A stretch of 64,000 nt of DNA from assembly GCF_015832195.1 (NCBI RefSeq), contig NC_052046.1, positions 17,972,161-18,036,160 of the forward strand, in the 5' to 3' direction. The notes under the pieces were generated by a model. The model was not told the origin of the DNA and did not search any database. It worked only from the letters and a program-made list of their open reading frames with translations. Shown piece by piece: positions 24,901-38,392 of the stretch. A program made the position numbers and the translations under genes. The DNA is from Motacilla alba alba (Eukaryota > Chordata > Aves > Passeriformes > Motacillidae). The first letter of the stretch is position 1. Each line of letters begins with the position of its first letter.

Positions 24901-27645
24901 CTAGCTCCATTTCTTCAGGGTAGATGACGATGTGGGTATTCATCTCTCAAATCTGGGCAGGTCTCTGTAGCTGATACCTGATAACACACTCCTTGACCCA
25001 TCTTGCCAAATAGTGCAAGCTGCCACCATTCAATTCCATGCTAAGGCAATTTACACCACTTTATGGCATGAAATTTTTCTTCACCAAATGTCTCAAGGAA
25101 AACGGCTACTTTTTTCATCAGTTTTGAGGAGATATGTTATTTTCCAGAGAGCTAACTGTAAGCTGGTTTGTGAACTAGACAACTGTAACAGATGTATCCA
25201 TTCTCCTGAACAGCTGTGATTCTTGCAACCATTGGTTTTGCTCTTAACATGAAAACAGAAAATACTATCCAAGGCAGAATTTTTGTGTTCTCATTCTGAA
25301 ACACTCTTTGTAAAACCTCATTTGAAAAATTATGTTTGGTTAAGGTAGACTGTGTTTAAAATTTTTGCATAAACATTCTTTTGCCATGCTATTCCTGCTG
25401 CCTGTGAAGCAGTTTATCCCCACATGTGAATAATTTCAGGCCATCAGGATATTTTAGTTATGAACATATTCTATGATTGATTCTTTCACATGCATTGAGG
25501 GACTGACTTAAAATTCAGTTACTCCTAGAAATGAGCAGTGGAAACAGAGGCAACAAATAAAAGAAGTATTTTGGTTATTAGTAGTAATCACTTTTGCCTG
25601 AAGCTCTGAGTTTGCATATGGTAGAAATGATTCTCTCTCATAATGTCATGTGGCAGTATAACTCCTCAGAACCTGCTGTGAATACAGTGCTCAGGTATAC
25701 TTAAAATTCATGGTTTTTCAAACTTGTCAGAAACAAACTGTTAGATGTTTTAAAAAAGGGAGAGAAAGTCATAGTTTGTTGGCTATATCTAACAGGGCCC
25801 TTAAAAATACTGAACTGAAATTCCCCTTCTTTGCTTTTGTGTAAAGACATGATTGCAGTCAGCAGGAAGGGAAGAGTATTTGCCTTTGTGTTGACATTTT
25901 GGGAATAAACATTGGACTAATGAGCATAGGGCAGTGTTGGAGTAATTGTAGTACTTACACCAGAGACTACACTGTGGTATATATGGTGCATAATGTTACT
26001 CCATATAAATATAAATATAAATAAAAAGGGTTTTATAGGCAGGAGACCATATGCTCCCTCATATTCCCTGTGAAGAATCTATTACACTGGGTTTATATCA
26101 AGCGTTTCGTCATGCTTCAAAGTCAAAAGTTGCCAGGAGTCCTTAAGATTAAGCAAAATACCAATGTCTTTCTTCCCCAATAGTTGCATAATGTTGGCAT
26201 CACATATGAGGAATAAAGATTTCCCTCCAGTTTACTATGGCATCTGCTGGAAAAAGTTCTAAGCAGTTAAAAATCCTTAATGAAAAATCAATTTATCTGA
26301 CAGCAAGTGTGTCATCATGAACTACTTGCTTGCATGCTATCTATCTAAGCAAAGACAAATCTGAAAAGGATATTTTATTCCTTCAGGGGATAAGGGGGTT
26401 AAAAGTCTAAAGAAAAATGTGTGGTGTAACAGTGACAGATACTTTAAGAGTCAGTATAGGTTTTTGCAAATATTAGAGAAAATGTAGAAAGCGAAGAGAA
26501 TTTTTTTAGCGGAGGATCTGATGGGTAGTTTCAAGGGAAGTTTATTTTTCTTTGGAACTTTGTAGGATATTTAAAGAGTGATTGGAGACTGAGGTGCATA
26601 AGTCTTGTGTCTGTCTGTGATCAAGGAATAGTGAGGTCCAAAGACTTTTTCTCAAAGCTCTTTCTAGAATTCTGAAGGTCAGTAGAAAAGGCTTCTGAGA
26701 AGCCATTAGCATCCCAAGTGCCACAATCCTGTAGTGGACTATTGTGGCAGGGTTTGTTTATCTTTATTCAGGCAATGGAAACATACCTTACAGACTATTT
26801 CTTAGCACTTTGTATGTAAAACAAAACATGAGCAGGAACATTAATAGGACTAGGACCTGGGTTATATCATCTATTAATCCTTAGAATTTATGTTGTGCTC
26901 CACCAGAAGTAACATAAGAATTAAAATTCCTTTTGTCCTCTCCACTTGCTGAAATGCTGGAGCTTGCCAGGTTACTTTGCCTTTGTAGAGCAGCTGAAGG
27001 CATGGTGTTAGCCTGTGTCTTTCATGTAACCCATTCTTTCTTCTCTGTTTTCCAAGAAATTGTATTTGCTGGCAGTATTTGCTGCAGAGTATTTGTAGGA
27101 AAATCAAAACACACTTACTTTTCAAAGGTCAAATCATTAGCATTAATATTATGAAAAAACACTTTCACACTTTATCTAGTGATGTGAGACAGTGACATCA
27201 CTATGATATTGTATCAATATGGAATCAACTCTATGTTAATATCATACAAATATCATCCTAGTTCTTGTGTACTGCTGCCCTTAATCTAGATATGCTGCTT
27301 GGTCCTGTTTCACTTTCATAGTCTACACCATATTTCTCTGTGAGTGACCTTTCCCAAGGGAGCTCACTGAGTCTGTTATCTCTTTTGTAGAGCTGGAGGC
27401 TGCCTACGTAATCCTCTAGTTCTGATAATTCTCGGCATGTGGTAGCATCCTACAATCATGAAAGACAGCGACACAACAGACAGGAAGACTGCAAGCCCTG
27501 GAGGAGGGATGCAGAAATTACTTCCAGTTCCCTGTGGCTGTGGCTGGTTTAGGTGCAGGATTCACCCAAGGGCACAGACGCTGTCATAACCTCACACAGT
27601 GCACCAGTGTGTCCTTCCAGGATGTCCCTCGGTGGCAGTACTCAC
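21914..27645. other. Unannotated stretch, no feature recognised
   Basis: Long non-coding segment. The frames at 22812-23268 (up to 127 residues, both strands) have no recognisable domain. Short A- or C-rich runs occur near 24770-24800, and an AAATAT-type run near 26004-26024. Confidence 0.45.
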
Positions 27646-27745
27646 ATCCTGCACTCACACTGCAGAACTGCAGATCCTGCACTCACACTGCAGAACTGCC
27701 CCCTACATTTTCACACTGCAGAACCTGCCCCCTACATTTTCATAG
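27646..27745. repeat. Minisatellite, about 28-bp units, 3.5 copies
   Basis: Two almost identical 28-bp units (27646-27673 and 27674-27701) share CACTCACACTGCAGAACTGC. A third, diverged unit (27702-27730) and a partial fourth follow, carrying CCTACATTTTCA. The serial change of unit type suggests slippage with later drift. The frames across it are not genes. Confidence 0.85.
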
Positions 27746-30700
27746 CAACACATGATGGCTTTTCAAAACACATGAGTGAGTTTTGAAAGCCTTTGCCAGC
27801 CGTTTGATGCAGATAGCTGAGCTGTTTTGGCAACCACTGGAGGTGGGGAGAACATGGCAAGGTGATTTCCAGGGCTTTCAAGCCTCCTGGCTCTGGGAAG
27901 GGTGTGAGCTTTGGCTGCTGCCTCCTCTATCACAGTGTGTTATTGCGAAGGTTTGAAATTAGTGTCATAACAAATGTTGAGGCTTGGGAAAATGTTTTGA
28001 GGCCAAACCTGAAAGGAGGGATAATGCCCTTTTCCCAAGACTGTCTCTTTCCCACAGGTGCTTTTTTCAGCATCCCAAGATGCTGAAACTGATAAGATAA
28101 TTAAGGTGCTAAAGGCAGGCAGCGTATGAGGATAAACCTGGCAGCTGCTCTCTGAAGTGGCTTTGGCTGAAGCTGTGTCCTGTTGAGGTGAGCTGTACAT
28201 GCCACGCTCCAGACCCACATTTTTGGCACACAGGAGAGCGTCACAGTGATTCACTAGATCACAAGTAGGTTGTAGCCTGAGAATCACTCTATTAAGCAAA
28301 GCTGTCAAAGTGTGATCTTGTTTCTTAGTAAAATCAGTTTCCCAGACTGAGGGATTATAGTGCAGATTTATCAGAGGGCAGGTCTCAGCAGTCTCACAGG
28401 TAGGTATCTGGGGGTCCAGTGATTTCACTGGCAGCTGTTCCTTGAGTTTTCTTTGCAATCCCTATTCAAAACATCTGGACATTCATAAATAGGTGTTTTC
28501 CACTGGAAAAAATGTTTTCCCAGAAATTCCAAGTTATCTATCCATTGTTTTTTAACTCAAATAATTGCTCCTAATAAGGCATAACCAAAACCCCACAGCT
28601 GAGTCAGCATTATTTCAGGAGCAAGTAAATAACTTAGTATTAATTCTGAGCTATTTCTTTCTGAGTTAATTCTTTAAATGTTCTCCACTACAAATTGGTC
28701 GGCATGACAAGAAAAAAAAATCAATTTCCTGAGTAACCATTCACATAATCTAATAGAATAGAATGCTAACACTGAAGGGAACTGCAATTTAAATTTCAAC
28801 CCTGTTGTAGAAGGACAGATCTCAAGCTGTTGTCTTTTATTCTTAAGATGCCAGCAGCCAACTGGAAGATGACTGGAAGCTGAACTAGGAGATTACTGCT
28901 GTTAGCCAGAAGTGTAGCTCTGTCTCAAGCTTTGTTTAATGCTGGCAGTAGACTTATAAGAGTTTGCAGTTCAATACATAAGCAGGCTTAAATCTCAAGC
29001 AACTGATAATTTCTTGAAACTGTGGGAAATTCCTCTACCATGTTGCCTTGCAACAGATTTTCTAGCAGTCATTTTAGTTTGTGGATTAACTCTCATTTTC
29101 AATCTTGTCTGTGATTAAAATTAAACATTTATTCTTTTGTTGAACTGAAAATGAGGAAATAATATTATTTCCCTAGGAGTTTTTTGTTTTAATTTTTTAA
29201 AATTCAGAGTTACATTCAAAAACATTTTTAATCAAAGTTATTTTTAAAATGAAAAATCAAAACATTTCCTGACATTTCCCCCTCTCTTCAGGCTTTTTCA
29301 GTTGAAGCTAATAAAATAATCATGTCCCTGTCTGCAAATAGTTATAGTTGTACCCAAATCTGCATTTTTGCCAAAAAGATTATTCAACTGAAAAATCTTA
29401 TCCTGTGGTGTATGAAGCAATTCTGCTTTTTTAGCTCTCTGAAAGAAAATAGCACACCAGTGTACATGCAAGACAGACTGTGACATATTATTCTGTGTAC
29501 TTCTGTAGAAGAAATTGTACCCGTGATAGTGAAAGATCTTTTTTCAGAGCTCTAAGGGTCTTATAAAACTAGATTTACATACCCATGATCTTATTTCTTC
29601 AAAGTATAATTAAATAGAAATGAGTGCATGCATTAAGTGCATTGATGGAATTTGGATTTCCAGTCAAGGTTTTGAAGAGCCCCCATCATTTCACCCATGT
29701 GATCTCTCAGGTGGCCTTATCCATGTGAAGGGCAGCTCAACAGGAATGTGTGAGCTGGCTCTACTGCTGATGCGAAAACACAGTAGGAACACTGGTCTGG
29801 TGGGCAGGAGAAGGGGAGCACCCGAGCCTCAGGAAAGGCCTTTAGGGGAACAAACTGTGAGGGAGGCACTGCAGGGAGAAGTGGGTTTGTTGCCATTGGA
29901 AAACTTGGACTGTTCTCCTTTTCTCTTTGTTTTCAGGCAGACCAGCTTACTTTCATCTCTTGAGCAAGTGAGAGACATAGGAAGAAAAAGCTTTCTCAAG
30001 ATAAGAGCAGGAGCCTATGCTGTACATGCGCTCAGTGGATCAAAACATGAAGCTTTGCTGACAGCATTTCCTTCATCCACAATGCTGGTATCCTCTGCCT
30101 GATATTTCCAAGGTGTGTTCTCACCTCCGACATTCAGGTTATCAAGAGGCTAACACTAGTTCATTATCATGTCATTTTTTGTGACTGCAAAGGGATTTAC
30201 ACACAGACTGAAGAACTGCAAAATACATAGAGGCAAGGGAGTTACTGTAAAAAATAATCCAGCCTCATTTTTTCCTCATTTGACTCTTCAGCCACTTTTT
30301 TTATGTTTTTTGGTCAGTATCCAAACTTACTCTTGAGCTTGGTTTGATGGCTCAGCTTGAACCCTCAGTATTTTGCTTCTTCAAAATTGCTCATGTGAGC
30401 TCTATTAGTGCCTGTGTGATTACAGGAGGAGCAGTAAGTACTCTGGTGGGAGCCTCAGGAGCACCGAGCAGGGGGATCACCCCTTCCCTCAGTCTGCCAC
30501 TGGAGCCCAGCCAGTCTGCACGCTGCAGGGCACTGCCTGTGCCCACTGCTACTGCTACCCTCCCCAGACTTGCTGAGGGTGCTCTGTGTCCCACTGCCCA
30601 GGTCACTGGGGAGGGTGCTCAGTTCCAGGAGCCTCCTCTGAGAAATGTCACACATGCCTTAGTGCCACTTATGGTTCACTCAACCTGTTGGACATTTTTA

Positions 30701-31133
30701 ATTTGTTTGTCAGAGTCCTGCATGTCAAAAGCCTTGAAAATTTCAAGGTATACTTTACTATTGCTAGTCTTTACATTTGTTCTTCTATACATTTTTTTAC
30801 TTTTTAAAACACCTGAATACTTAAAAATGCAAACAAAGCTTATTTTGGAAAATTAAAAATAAAAAGCAGTTCAAAATTAAAAGCTATATCAAATTTTGAT
30901 AGCTTTTCTGCAATTTATTGTTAAATACTCATTTGTAATTCTCAAAGGTTTCCATTAAAGTTTGACATAATAACATTTTTCCATGGTGGCTACTTTTGTA
31001 TCTGTAGTACAAAGTTTTATTAAATGAGGTATAAAATTATTATTAACAATATCAGAGTACAACTTAAAGAAAACCAGGGAAAGTGGGGCCCCAAAAGAAA
31101 ATGCAGAATTACTGACACTTGCTGTTGATTACG
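27746..31133. other. Unannotated stretch, no feature recognised
   Basis: Open frames of 160 residues (29620-30102) and 170 residues (30344-30856, hydrophobic C-terminal end) have no recognisable family and are not claimed as genes. A small imperfect inverted repeat (AAAAGCTAT) lies near 30879-30907. Confidence 0.4.
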
Positions 31134-31200
31134 GCTGGTGAAGTTAAATGAAGTGAATGCTGGTGAAGTTAAAATGAAGTTAAATGGTGAAGTTAAAATG
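31134..31200. repeat. Short degenerate tandem repeat (TGGTGAAGTTAAA)
   Basis: The motif TGGTGAAGTTAAA occurs three times, interleaved with ATGAAGTTAAA and AATGAAGTGAA variants, within about 65 bases. This is local slippage. Confidence 0.75.
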
Positions 31201-34200
31201 CAGAATGAAAGACAAAATATGAAATGGTATTTTGACAAAAAAATAAAGCAGGCTTAATAAGACCAAGACAGTGCATGAAAAATGTCAGTATTGATAACAG
31301 AAGGTTGTGGGTCACTTCTTGCCTAACAAAACACCAGTTGTTGTATAAATATTACATTCCTCTTCAGATAACCAGAAGGGCAAATTTTTCAGGAGTGTTT
31401 GAGGTAGAAAACCTGGAGATGATGACAAAAAGTATCCTTTGTACTTCTGTTACACCAATTTTTTGGGTAATTTCTAGCCACATCTGGAACCTTTGGATAT
31501 AAGAAAAATTTCTTGTTCCACCATTCTTGGTTCATCAGCTCAGGCTTCAGTTCAGCAAAGCACATGGCTGCCCTAGAGTCTGTGTTTCTAATCTGTGAGC
31601 CACATAAGTTATAGCTGGGGAGTGCCTCAGCCCTGGGCTCGCCTTAGTCCTGTAATCAGTAGTGTGATTCTTGGCCATGCAGAGGGAAAATCCCGTGTGT
31701 CTGTTTGGAATGTGGTGAGAGGAAACTGTGAGCAAACGAAACCTTCCCGTCCACGGGGCACAGGGAGCCTTGGGGAGACCTCCCCTGCTCCTCACTGTGT
31801 GGGTGCAGCCAGACAGCTGGGAGCTTCAGGGTAACACTGCTGTGCTATCAAAACACAAACTTGTCATTTATCTCTCTGACATATTTTTAAGCTTCAGGCA
31901 GAGTCAGCACTCCACACTGTCTGCCTCTTAATCTGCTTTCTTTGTGCTTTCACAGGCAGGTTACAGAGGCCCTCTGCAAGGAAAAAATAATTACTGATTG
32001 CTCCAGTCTCTTCCACTGGGCAGTCAAAAGTAATTTTGGCTTTGATTCCATTTCCTTCCTTAAGGCACGGTTGTTTTGGCAGGTTTTTTTTTTTGTTTGC
32101 ATTGTATGTTGGTCAGTGCCAGTCTTCTCCATATGTATCTTTCCATCCCTCTTTCTCTGTCTTCCACCTCTAGACTACACTGTCAATACAAAATATAAAT
32201 TGACTTATTCATCAAAATACATGTTCCCAGCTTTTGGTGAAGCAGAGGATCATCCAGGTTTTTCCAAGTTTTACAGTTATGGTCAAGTTATTTTTCATAG
32301 TGTGTTCAGTATGCCATTTCCACAGGTAGTTGCACTGCTTTTCTGCTTTTTCATGCAACCAAATAAAACCATTGTAAGAATCTCAAAAAACTGAGGACAT
32401 TCAGGGAAATTTGGAGTCGAATCATACCAACTGTATCAGGTCAGTGTTGGTTTGCCTGCAGAGGGAAATATTTGAGCAGTGATTAGAGCTATTCATAGTG
32501 CTAGGTCTTACTCAAGCTTGCAGTCAATCAGGTAGAGCTGGGTAAGCACCAGGAACAAGTTCCAGCAGATAACACAGAAATCAGTGGCCGTTCTCAGTGT
32601 TTCCAGTATCACTACTGTTTTCTTTACTCCATGGCAAAAGAAACAAGGCTGAAAACAGCTTTCATTAAACAATTTCCTGACAGTATGCAGGATAAATGTA
32701 TTTGAAAACAAACATTTTTTAATCCCTGGCTAAGAAAACTTGACATCTAACCCTGAGCATGATATGATTTCACTAGCAGGCCTTCCTACACGTGTTTCAG
32801 CCAGACCTGTTACTGAACATATTGTTGTAAATAGATTGTGGTGGTCTGGATCTGCTTCTCTTTCCTTTTTATTTTTCCCTGGTTTGCTTGCGCCCTTCTA
32901 CCCTCTCCCTGTCCACCTTTTGCCTGTAGAGAAGAGTTGTCAGCTTATGCACAGGAATGATGGGATCTATCCATCTGTCTATCGAATCTATCTATCATCT
33001 ATCTATCTCTTCAATTTTATTCTGGTACTTCTTTTCTGATCCCCAGGGAAATTCTCAGTGTGAAGTCACCTACCTGAACCTGAGAGATGGTATATTTTTT
33101 GGCACTGGGCCAGAAGCACCGGCAGTCAGAAAAAAATTCCTCCTCACTGCCTTCCATGACTAAAACTTTCATTTTCACATCATGACATCAGAATGTATTT
33201 TACTCACAGTTGTAAGATTTCACTTATGTGGATGAAATAATTTCATTTTTCTTCCTCTCTGGGAGCTGGGCTAAAACACCAAAACCAATAAACAGCCATC
33301 TGGAGAAAATCGGGAAAATGCTTCCCTTTGCAATAGCCTATTCACACAGCATTGAATGCATAAATTTGTAACAGATAGGAGTGGTTTTTTCAGATACACA
33401 TTATTGCATTATTACATAATTGTTTCTTTTCTTTTAGTTTGTAGAGTCTTCTTCCTCTGTTAACATGTTCCTAATGGACTATTTTATTAGCCTATATTGT
33501 TTTTGCTTTTTGATTGCTTGATAAGGATTATATTTAATGTCTGACTGAATGAGAAATTAATTTTCTATTTTTTATTTTTTCTAATTTCTATTTTAATAGC
33601 TATTATTAGCATAAATGTTATTTTGTATAAAATATTATTTATTATCATTGTATAAATTATAGAATATATATAGTTCTTATAATTTCTAAAAAAGTATCTT
33701 AGGGTGTTTTAGAGTTGCAAGGTGTAAGTAGAGATGATCATTCATGAGCAGCATGAGCAAAGGCAGTGTACAGAGAGCTTTTACCTAGTAAGAGCCAGAC
33801 AGCTGATAGACCATCACATGGCACTTGCTTAACAGCATGCTTAGAAATAACCCATTGACTTAAGCTGCTATTGTGTTGGTGCAGAATTGGTCAGACTGGC
33901 TTTTTCCATCCTGACTGTGAGATACTTTTGCAAAAATATTCTGCAATTCCTCTCCTCTGGTCTAGATTTGACGCAAGGGTCATCAAAAGGGGTGGCCCAG
34001 CTACTGTCTGATGAGTGGGTTTGAGTGGATCAGCAGTAAAGCATGGGGCAGGATGTCAGAGGCAGGCCTGAAGGTGATTGTGTGAGTTTGCCTGCATGAT
34101 GGAGCTGATGGGAGGCATCTCTGGTAGGTGCTAATGTGGTAGGGTGGACTGCAACCCTGGGTGCTTGGGGTTAGGACAGCCAGCGGTGCACAAAAGTTTT

Positions 34201-35439
34201 AAATAAAATGCAGTTTTCTAACTGAGATATGTCCATCATGAGAGGTACTTGTGAAGGAGTTAAAGTGCTCTCTGCATTTTTGACCAGGTAGTGAAGCACT
34301 TCCCAATGCAACAAGGACAGTGGAATTTAAGAGCTTTTTTTATTACTGTACATGCAACACATCCTGGTAGCTGGGTGCCTCTGTTTCAGCCATGACACTC
34401 TAAGATGAGGGCTTGTGGAATGAATGCCTGAGCATGCAAATGCCCTTCTCTAATCCTAATCAACCCTTCCCTCTTCTCTACCCGCCAGTGTCATCTGTGT
34501 CAGCTGTTACACAGAAAGGGACCATTTAATGAGGTGTAAGGACTGTGTGTATACTCCATATATTTACTCAGACCTCTCTTCTGCACACTCAGGGTTTTGG
34601 AGGTCACCAAGGAGTATCACCAAGGCACTTTTGGGATTTCTGTAACAAGAAATGAACTTGGTTAAACTCATGCTCAGGCTTATGTTGACCGTGGTTGTGT
34701 TATATGGCCCAGTCACTCATGCCACATTGTATGGCTCAGTTTGTTGTGTTTGACTATGGGCTGCTTTGTGCCTGTTTTGTTCCCTCTGTGTGTGGCAGTT
34801 ACCCCACAGTGGTTATGCCCAGAAATTAGCATCCCAAGATGCTATGTGTTCTGAAAACCCTTACATTTGTATGAAAACATGGAAAAAGCTGAGTCCTTTC
34901 AGAGAAAATGAAAAATTTAAACATAAGCTGCAGGAACCCCAGACTGGCAATTGCATCAGCAGCTGTTGACTCTTCCAAAGCAGAAGCCTGCAGATCAGAG
35001 ACCCACTCTTTAAGACATGGATATGCCTTGCTTTGTGCCTATTTGTGGTATATGGGACACAGGAACAAAACAGTAAAAAATGAGCTTATGATGTATGCAG
35101 GATTCCTTTGTTCTTGATTTATTTGGGTTTTTTTATAAAAATAAATATACAGGGTGAGGATGGATGCACTTTTATTTATGAAGAGAAGCACAAAGGCTGC
35201 AGGCCAGTGTGAGCATGTGTGAGAGAGGGAATCAGCACAGTTTTTGCCTCCTTTGGTAGTGAGCTGTTCCACGAATTTCGACACAGGCTAGGTGTACCTA
35301 GAGCCTTGGTTAAGGTGTCTGACGAAGCTGCCTGTGGACTGTGGTGCTGTCAGACGCCCAGTGCCTCAGCCGCCTCTTCACTTAACACAGCACAAGCCCT
35401 TCCTTGGCTGCTCCCTGCAGGAGGTTGGCGCAGTTTGCC
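31201..35439. other. Unannotated AT-rich stretch
   Basis: No recognisable gene. The part 33530-33690 is extremely AT-rich. A short ATCT microsatellite lies inside at 32964-33012. The 150-residue frame at 31942-32394 has no recognisable domain. Confidence 0.45.
32964..33012. repeat. Interrupted (ATCT)n microsatellite
   Basis: Impure tetranucleotide run of ATCT/CTAT units with interruptions. Confidence 0.85.
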
Positions 35440-35960
35440 AGAGGCATCCATGCCGTGTGGCAATGGATGTGCGGGAGCATCACTGCATGGCTCCGGTGCA
35501 GACAGCTGTGCTTCGGACCGCGCTGCCCGCCCGGCTGCTGCCCCACGCTGCCTGCCCGCCGCGTTTCTCGCTCCCAAAGTGGGCCGCAGGGGTGATGTTC
35601 TGCGGGCCCCGCGGGTGCCTCAGCCAGGGCTCCCTCGGCACGAACAGCCCTTTCCGCGGGAAGGGCGGGCCGGGCCCGACTGCAGCCTCTGCCCGAACAG
35701 CCAGGCCGGGCCGAGCCACGGCGGTGCGCCAGCTCTGCTGCAAGGACGGGGGTGCCCTGAGAGGCTGTGGCTGCCTCGGGGAAGTCCTGGTCCCAGGGGG
35801 CACCGCACGGCCCGCGGCTGATGGCTCGGGCTGTAGGCGAGCCTAGTGCTGGGGGATGGAGGTTCAGTGCGGAGCTGCCGCGGGGAGGAAGGGCTGGAGC
35901 CGCGGTGCCTGGGCGTGGGGCTGGCGTTCTGAGGGAAACCTGCTCGTCGCTGTGGCCTGT
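35440..35960. promoter_or_regulatory. CpG island, candidate promoter
   Basis: By hand count, roughly 45 CpG dinucleotides fall in about 500 bp at around 70% GC, against a CpG-poor AT-rich background. It is the only such island in the window. GC-box motifs are present (AAGGGCGGGCCGGG near 35661, and CCCGCCCGG near 35526). Overlapping frames of 184-203 residues are open on both strands, as expected where stop codons are rare, and none resembles a known protein. Bird CpG islands of this density usually mark promoters or first exons. A splice-donor-like GTAAGA lies at 36091 on the plus strand. No direction can be fixed. Confidence 0.75.
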
Positions 35961-38392
35961 GGGTGCCATTGCGAATGCTGCCAGGTGTGCCACACTGCTA
36001 TTTCCCCAGCCTCACCTGCTTGCTGCGTGGTGCGGTTTCTACTCGTAAGCAGTGCTTGGATCCCCCAAATTGCAAGTGTGTCTGAGGTGGGTAAGATGAA
36101 ATATTTAGTACAGCATCTTCTTGCACTGCCTTATAAGAAATGCAATCTGTTGATAAACCCAGTTTTGCCCCCTGTGTGTGAAACCAGTCCACAGGGGTAT
36201 TAACAGAGGAGGAGGGCAGTCAGCAGAGAGCTCTGCCCGGGGTGAGGAGACAGCGGTGACAAAGGGGTGTTTGGCCTGGGTAGCACCTGGGGTCCCCAGT
36301 GCTTGCTGTGGGGTGGCCACATGCCTAGCTCAGGCACCTGAAACGGTCTGCAATAACTGCAGGTCTCCTTGGGAGAGAAAAGCTGTCAGGGTTGTGTGGA
36401 TGTCAGCCAAGGAATGCCTACAAGTTATGCATAAAAACTATACCCTTTATCACTGTAAGCAAATTTCATCTTCTAATGTGTTTCCCCTTGAAGTCACCAA
36501 GTCAGACAAGAAAATAAAGCTCTGCAGTTCACAACTGCGAACGTGTAAATGTTACTGAAAAGTCAGGAATCGCCAGTGGGGGACCGTCCGTCTCCGCTGA
36601 CCTGGGCGTAGCCGCCTGCCTTTCTCAGCATTGTTCCTCCTACACTTTGAGCTGAGGGAAGAGGAACTCTCACCCCACAGCTCCCACTGCCCGCAGCCCC
36701 TTGCCCGCCCCTCCTTCCTCACCCTCTGCACAAGACTTGCTCCCTTCAGTCAGAAAATTTGCTGGGCTTGGCACAAACGCCTTCTAATGTAAATATCAGA
36801 GCACTACAGAAAGCCTCTCTGTTGGTGCTGGTTCTTCTGAGCCATGCTTTCAAAGTGCTGACTGTGTTAGTTCTTATCGTACGTCAGTCTCAGCAATTAA
36901 CTTTCTTTTGATCACTTAGGCGTGTGCTTTTTTTTTTTTTAAGTGCACTTCTAATAGCAGATGAATGTAGTGACCAAAGGAAATGATACTTAAGCAGATG
37001 TTATCAAGCTTCTTCATAAAAAAGAATTTTAAATTACAATTTTATAGATGAAAATAGTAATGAGAATTGTTAATTTAAAATAAGAAATTTAGGTTTGTGT
37101 AGGATCATGAGAAAATGGCACGAAGATTTTGAATGCAATGTGTTGAAGTCTGATATAGTTTACTATGCTGTTTCACATGAGAAGCTGTAAGAATGATTGA
37201 TGAAGAATTTTTTCCCATACAGATATGGTATCTGGGTGCTAACACCCCTGAAATATGTAGCTAATTAGGTGTGGGCAAGTATCGCACCCGGTTTCCAAGG
37301 TCTTGTATTCCTGGCAACCTCATGCAGCCATCAGTCAGTCTATTGAGCTCCAATGAACACAAAAGTTCTTCTTACTTGTTAGGAGACAGGTGCTCAGTGG
37401 AACTCGCTGAGATTTTCTGTCCTGGGCTGTTCTTTGTCCCTCTGGGCAGCACTGCATGTCACACAATGTTGCTGTACTACCCCAGAAACATTCTGCTCCC
37501 TGGATTATTAGACCCATCCTGAATAAATATATGAGTGGATTTATGAACAAAATTAGAGGTTTTGTTTTATATAAAGTCTAGCTCTTGTCAGCAACAATTT
37601 GCCTTTTACAAACTTTCATCAGACTACAGCATGTCCCATTGCTCACAGTAGTCAGAAATGTCTGTGGTTTGTTTTGTTGAGCAACATTACATTTCTGGGG
37701 TTAGCCCTCCTGAATAACAAGACATGTTGTTTTTTTGCTGCAATCATAAATTTGAACACCCCCCCTCAATCCCCCTTCCCCATTTTAGGGACTTAGACCC
37801 CAATCTTTTTGCAGGGTAAAATAGCATGTGGAAGAAATGTTGCTGTAAACTTTTTGATGAAGATGTCACCAGAATGCTCAGCTTTTCTTGCTGTTAGTGG
37901 CAGCACAAGGACAACAGAGCATTTGCTGGTGCCTACCCCAGTTTGAATTCTTGGATACATTTCCTTGGCAATGTTTTTGGTATGTAGAATGGTATTTTTG
38001 TTATTTGACGAAGACTAGACATAATTCAGACTCATATAATTAAAACTAGAGATTATTTAGCACTCCCAGTGCTCCTCCTTAGAGAGTTTTTTGGGTATAT
38101 TTGGGAAGGTATGTTTCCTAATTGTTGAGGTTCAACGCAGACATAGGTCTGCATTTGGGTGCCATGCACTGCAAAAGGAGATTTCTGTCATGCAAAAACT
38201 CAGGGCTTCCCTGATGTAGCATCTTTCTCACAAGCATGTAATTTGTAGTTACTATGAATTTTCTTATGCCATCCTCAGAAAAATTCCATCTCTTGCTTAG
38301 GGTAACTATACAAATTGCAGAATTTGGTTTCATACATTACTTGGTGGTGGTGACCCACCATGTTTTCTGACACCGTGGTGAATACTATTTGC
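35961..38392. other. Flank of the CpG island with an LTR-like module
   Basis: Sequence falls from GC-rich to AT-rich. Around 36427-36640 there is a TATA-like GCATAAAAAC, AATAAA at 36513-36518 about 85 bases later, and a CpG-bearing U5-like segment. Together these resemble an LTR core, but no ends or target duplication could be fixed. The rest shows nothing recognisable. Confidence 0.4.

Noticed and set aside
29620..30102. 160-residue frame containing a splice-acceptor-like TTTGTTTTCAG
   Set aside because: One acceptor-like site in AT-rich DNA is common by chance and the residues match nothing I know.
30344..30856. 170-residue frame with a hydrophobic C-terminal segment
   Set aside because: The hydrophobic part comes from T-rich DNA. 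There is no recognisable domain, signal or splice context, so a membrane protein is not supported.
35219..35993. Overlapping 184-203 residue frames on both strands
   Set aside because: The sequence is about 70% GC, where stop codons are rare. Frames are open on both strands at once and none resembles a known protein.
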